Source: a bacterium
GTDB lineage: Bacteria; Vulcanimicrobiota; CADAWZ01
DNA: 7,426 nucleotides
Reading direction: 5' to 3'
NCBI GenBank assembly: GCA_024409025.1
Contig: JAKSUM010000060.1
Location: 1 to 7,426 of the forward strand
The notes beneath the pieces are model-generated. The model was not told where the DNA came from. It made no database searches and saw only the letters and a program-made list of their open reading frames with translations. Shown piece by piece: positions 5,702 through 7,426 of the stretch. Each line of letters starts with the position of its first letter. The first letter of the stretch is position 1. The position numbers and the translations under genes were made by a program.

Positions 5702-6484
5702 TTATTTTTTAGCCTCCGCAGGCTTCTTGGTTTCAGGAGATTTGTCCGCCTTGTCCTGTTTTGCGTGGCGGAGTATCATGCTCCCTTTAAATGCCGGAAT
5801 TTTTACGGAGTCCTTCCTTGCTATTGTGATTCTTACTCCCTTTGAGGTTGACGGCGACATATAGTCTATGAATCCGCCTGTCATTTTTAGGGCGCCTTCT
5901 ATTTCTTCAGCAGGACCTATTGCATTTACTTCATAGGGCGGTCCTATTCTCGCTGTATTTATGAGTATTGTCGGCCCTACGCATCGTATCGGCGTGTTTA
6001 TGACTATTCTCTGGGAGTTCACTGATATCGCTTCGGCTCCTGATGCCCACAGCTCGTTTACAAGCGTGGCTATGTCGACGTCATGAATCCTGAAAAAGAA
6101 TTCGTCTTCATTTGGCGCCGGTCTTTTTGATGAATCCTTTAGTATTACGGTAACTCCCGGACCGGCTACGTCCGTATATCCCGCTTCGGTCCTTAATGTG
6201 TCAAGCTGGTGCTTCATTGCCTCCAGCATGTCGGTTCCGCTGTCTCCTGCCGCAGCCTCATATCCTCTGATTGCCTTTTTCTGCTCTTCTATTGTTACTT
6301 CAAGCTTTTGCTTCTGCTGTTCCAGATCATGCACCATTTTTATCATGTCGTTTCTGTTGCTTGACATCATGGGAAAATCTGCTTGTGCCTGCTGCTTGAA
6401 CATCATTGTTACCGCTATACCGAGAAGCATGCAGGTGATTGCTATCGGAATCTGCCAGCTTCCTCTGCCGCTATTCTTGCTCAT
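5702..6484 (-). CDS. DUF881 family membrane protein (YlxW/YlxX-like)
   Basis: This 260-residue protein has one N-terminal membrane span (about 11-29), a coiled-coil-like segment (about 46-100), then the DUF881 domain (about 105-225). That domain contains AGPGVTVILKDS (107-118), a DVDIATLVNELWASGAEAISVNSQRI strand-helix-strand stretch (135-160), a VGPTILIN segment (169-176) and GPPYEVNAIG (181-190). Topology suggests the domain lies outside the membrane. DUF881 proteins occur in division clusters beside sbp in Bacillota and others; their function is unknown. A Lys/Ala/Pro-rich tail closes the protein (242-260). The start is set at ATG 6482-6484, with GGAGGC upstream (6495-6500), giving a 14-base overlap with ftsQ and probable translational coupling. 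The upstream ATG at 6559 would add 25 basic residues and overlap ftsQ by 89 bases, which is less likely. Confidence 0.9.
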   Translation of the reverse strand: MSKNSGRGSWQIPIAITCMLLGIAVTMMFKQQAQADFPMMSSNRNDMIKMVHDLEQQKQKLEVTIEEQKKAIRGYEAAAGDSGTDMLEAMKHQLDTLRTEAGYTDVAGPGVTVILKDSSKRPAPNEDEFFFRIHDVDIATLVNELWASGAEAISVNSQRIVINTPIRCVGPTILINTARIGPPYEVNAIGPAEEIEGALKMTGGFIDYMSPSTSKGVRITIARKDSVKIPAFKGSMILRHAKQDKADKSPETKKPAEAKK

Positions 6485-7277
6485 TTGAATCAGCGCCTCC
6501 GTCTGCCGGCTGTGAATCAGCCTTTTGCCCGTCTTCTTTTTTAGGGTTCTCGGCATCATTGCTTTTTTGTTTCTGAGAAGATGTCTTAAGACCTAAAAAA
6601 GAATTTTTGTATCTCAGATCAATATATTCTATTCTGCAGTAATCTTCTTTTTTCAGCTGGACCATCATTGCCTTGAATGTCTTTATTCTGTCTTTTGAAT
6701 CTTCCAAATCAGGGCATTTGCCAAGCATTACCTCGAAGTCTCCGCCAGGTTCGCAGATGTACTCGAATGAAACGGCTCCTATGGAATCTATTCTGTAACG
6801 CTTTATGTTTTTCCGTTCGCTGTCTCCGAGAAGCCCGTTTATTTCAAGCGCCTTGTCTATGATGGATTTGTCAGCCTTTGAATTTGCCGTTATTTTGCCT
6901 TTTAGGAGTATTTTAGGAAACTGCTTTTCTTCACCTTTTGAGAATTTTGCGAGAATGCATCCGTCCTTATCGCATCCGTACCATTGGGAACTGTCCGATT
7001 CGGATGCTACCGCCGCTGCAAGAGTCCTCTCTTTTACGTCGAGAACCATCTTGTTCGGATATTCCTTTTTTATCTTGGAATCCTCCACCCATGAGATTCC
7101 AGAGAGTTTTTCCTTTATTGCCTTGGCGTTTACGAAAAGTATATGCTTGTTTTTCCAGTAAGGGGAGCTTTTCTCGGCTATATCCTTCCCGTTAAGCCTT
7201 GAAAGCCCTTTTATTTCCATAGAGCTCAGATGAAAGGAATCTGAAGAAAAGAATATGCACTGGGAAAATATTATCAT
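6471..7277 (-). CDS. ftsQ: Cell division protein FtsQ/DivIB (N-terminus uncertain)
   Basis: FtsQ/DivIB is a single-span membrane protein whose extracytoplasmic POTRA and beta domains link the septal peptidoglycan synthase complex to the divisome. Counting from ATG 7275-7277, residues 20-85 form the POTRA domain (MEIKGLSRLNG, then HILFVN, ISWVEDSKIKKEYPN and LDVKERTLAA). The beta domain follows, with WYGCDKDGCIL (99-109) and the FtsQ hallmark IEYIDLRYKN (216-225). The tail 231-268 is highly charged. The membrane span begins upstream of this ATG: the same frame continues back as KKILIIII before MIIFSQCIFF, so the true start lies farther upstream. That frame has no ATG, GTG or TTG and no stop before the window edge, and from about 7320 the sequence is GC-rich and foreign-looking. 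The stated range is therefore the secure part; the gene is best treated as 5'-partial. Five Cys (102, 107, 175, 188, 214) lie in the exported part. Confidence 0.88.
   Translation of the reverse strand: MIIFSQCIFFSSDSFHLSSMEIKGLSRLNGKDIAEKSSPYWKNKHILFVNAKAIKEKLSGISWVEDSKIKKEYPNKMVLDVKERTLAAAVASESDSSQWYGCDKDGCILAKFSKGEEKQFPKILLKGKITANSKADKSIIDKALEINGLLGDSERKNIKRYRIDSIGAVSFEYICEPGGDFEVMLGKCPDLEDSKDRIKTFKAMMVQLKKEDYCRIEYIDLRYKNSFLGLKTSSQKQKSNDAENPKKEDGQKADSQPADGGADSNEQE
6495..6500 (-). promoter_or_regulatory. Ribosome binding site that fixes the DUF881 gene start
   Basis: GGAGGC on the minus strand lies within the 3' end of ftsQ, ten bases before ATG 6482-6484. The spacing is slightly long. It supports the shorter, family-typical N-terminus. 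Confidence 0.55.
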
Positions 7278-7320
7278 TATAATGATAAGGATTTTCTTTG
7301 CCTCTTCTCCACGCTCTTTT

Positions 7321-7426
7321 CCTGGTGCGAGTGCGTGCGCAGGAAGGTCTGGTTGAGCGGGTTCCCCCAGTGCACGTGCGCATTCTACGTTGGCGGAAGG
7401 AGGAGCGGCACGCTCTGCGCTTAGAA
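7321..7426. other. GC-rich terminal segment, possible chimeric contig end
   Basis: By hand count about 68 of these 106 bases are G or C (about 64%), against the mid-40s elsewhere. The sequence is rich in GCG, TGC and GTG words not seen in the neighbouring genes. The ftsQ frame stays open through it, but the Ala/Pro-rich translation does not look like an FtsQ N-terminus. A plus-strand frame also stays open across the segment. I recognise no gene in it. The most economical reading is a misjoined contig end; a true insertion or a local composition shift is possible. Confidence 0.5.

Noticed and set aside
7192..7383. A 63-codon minus-strand frame at the right edge
   Set aside because: It overlaps the ftsQ membrane span in another frame, and its Arg/Thr-rich N-terminal half comes from the foreign-looking GC-rich segment.

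Overview
This looks like bacterial genomic DNA from an uncultured or metagenomic source, probably a short contig, because genes run off or become unreadable at both edges. GC content is roughly mid-40s by eye, except for the last ~105 bases. The main content is a leftward division gene cluster in the order ftsQ - DUF881 - sbp - ftsA - ftsZ - DUF1844. The first five follow the Bacillus-type order (divIB - ylxW/ylxX - sbp - ftsA - ftsZ). The DUF1844 gene at the end is not part of the Bacillus cluster; I associate that family mainly with diderm phyla. The combination suggests a lineage outside classical Bacillota, perhaps near Armatimonadota/Abditibacteriota, but I cannot place it from sequence alone.

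Layout. Bases 1-810 (+) hold the C-terminal part of a polytopic membrane protein of glycosyltransferase-like architecture. Bases 811-900 are a short promoter region with a perfect extended -10 box and a strong ribosome binding site. Bases 901-2040 (+) encode an unrecognised 379-residue soluble protein with a Met/Pro/Gln-rich head and a long charged helical body, ending at a textbook terminator. Bases 2093-2424 carry no credible gene. They hold an element with 12-bp inverted terminal repeats and internal hairpins, a further hairpin, and terminators for the division operon arriving from the right. Bases 2425-7277 (-) are the six division-cluster genes, tightly packed with a 14-bp overlap or gaps of 1-28 bases.

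How the genes work together. FtsZ forms the cytokinetic ring and FtsA tethers it to the membrane. FtsQ (DivIB-like) links to septal peptidoglycan synthesis outside the membrane. Sbp and the DUF881 protein are conserved membrane partners of unknown biochemical role. The DUF1844 protein is cotranscribed directly behind FtsZ, which makes it a division-accessory candidate.

Points of interest: a Ser replaces the usually invariant GTP-contacting Asn in FtsZ, the FtsZ C-terminal peptide lacks the usual proline, and ftsZ starts with TTG. The 379-residue protein and the inverted-repeat element are the least explained parts. The final ~105 bases differ sharply in composition and may be a chimeric contig end. 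I see no clear new multi-gene system; the best novelty candidates are the 379-residue protein and the DUF1844-FtsZ pairing.
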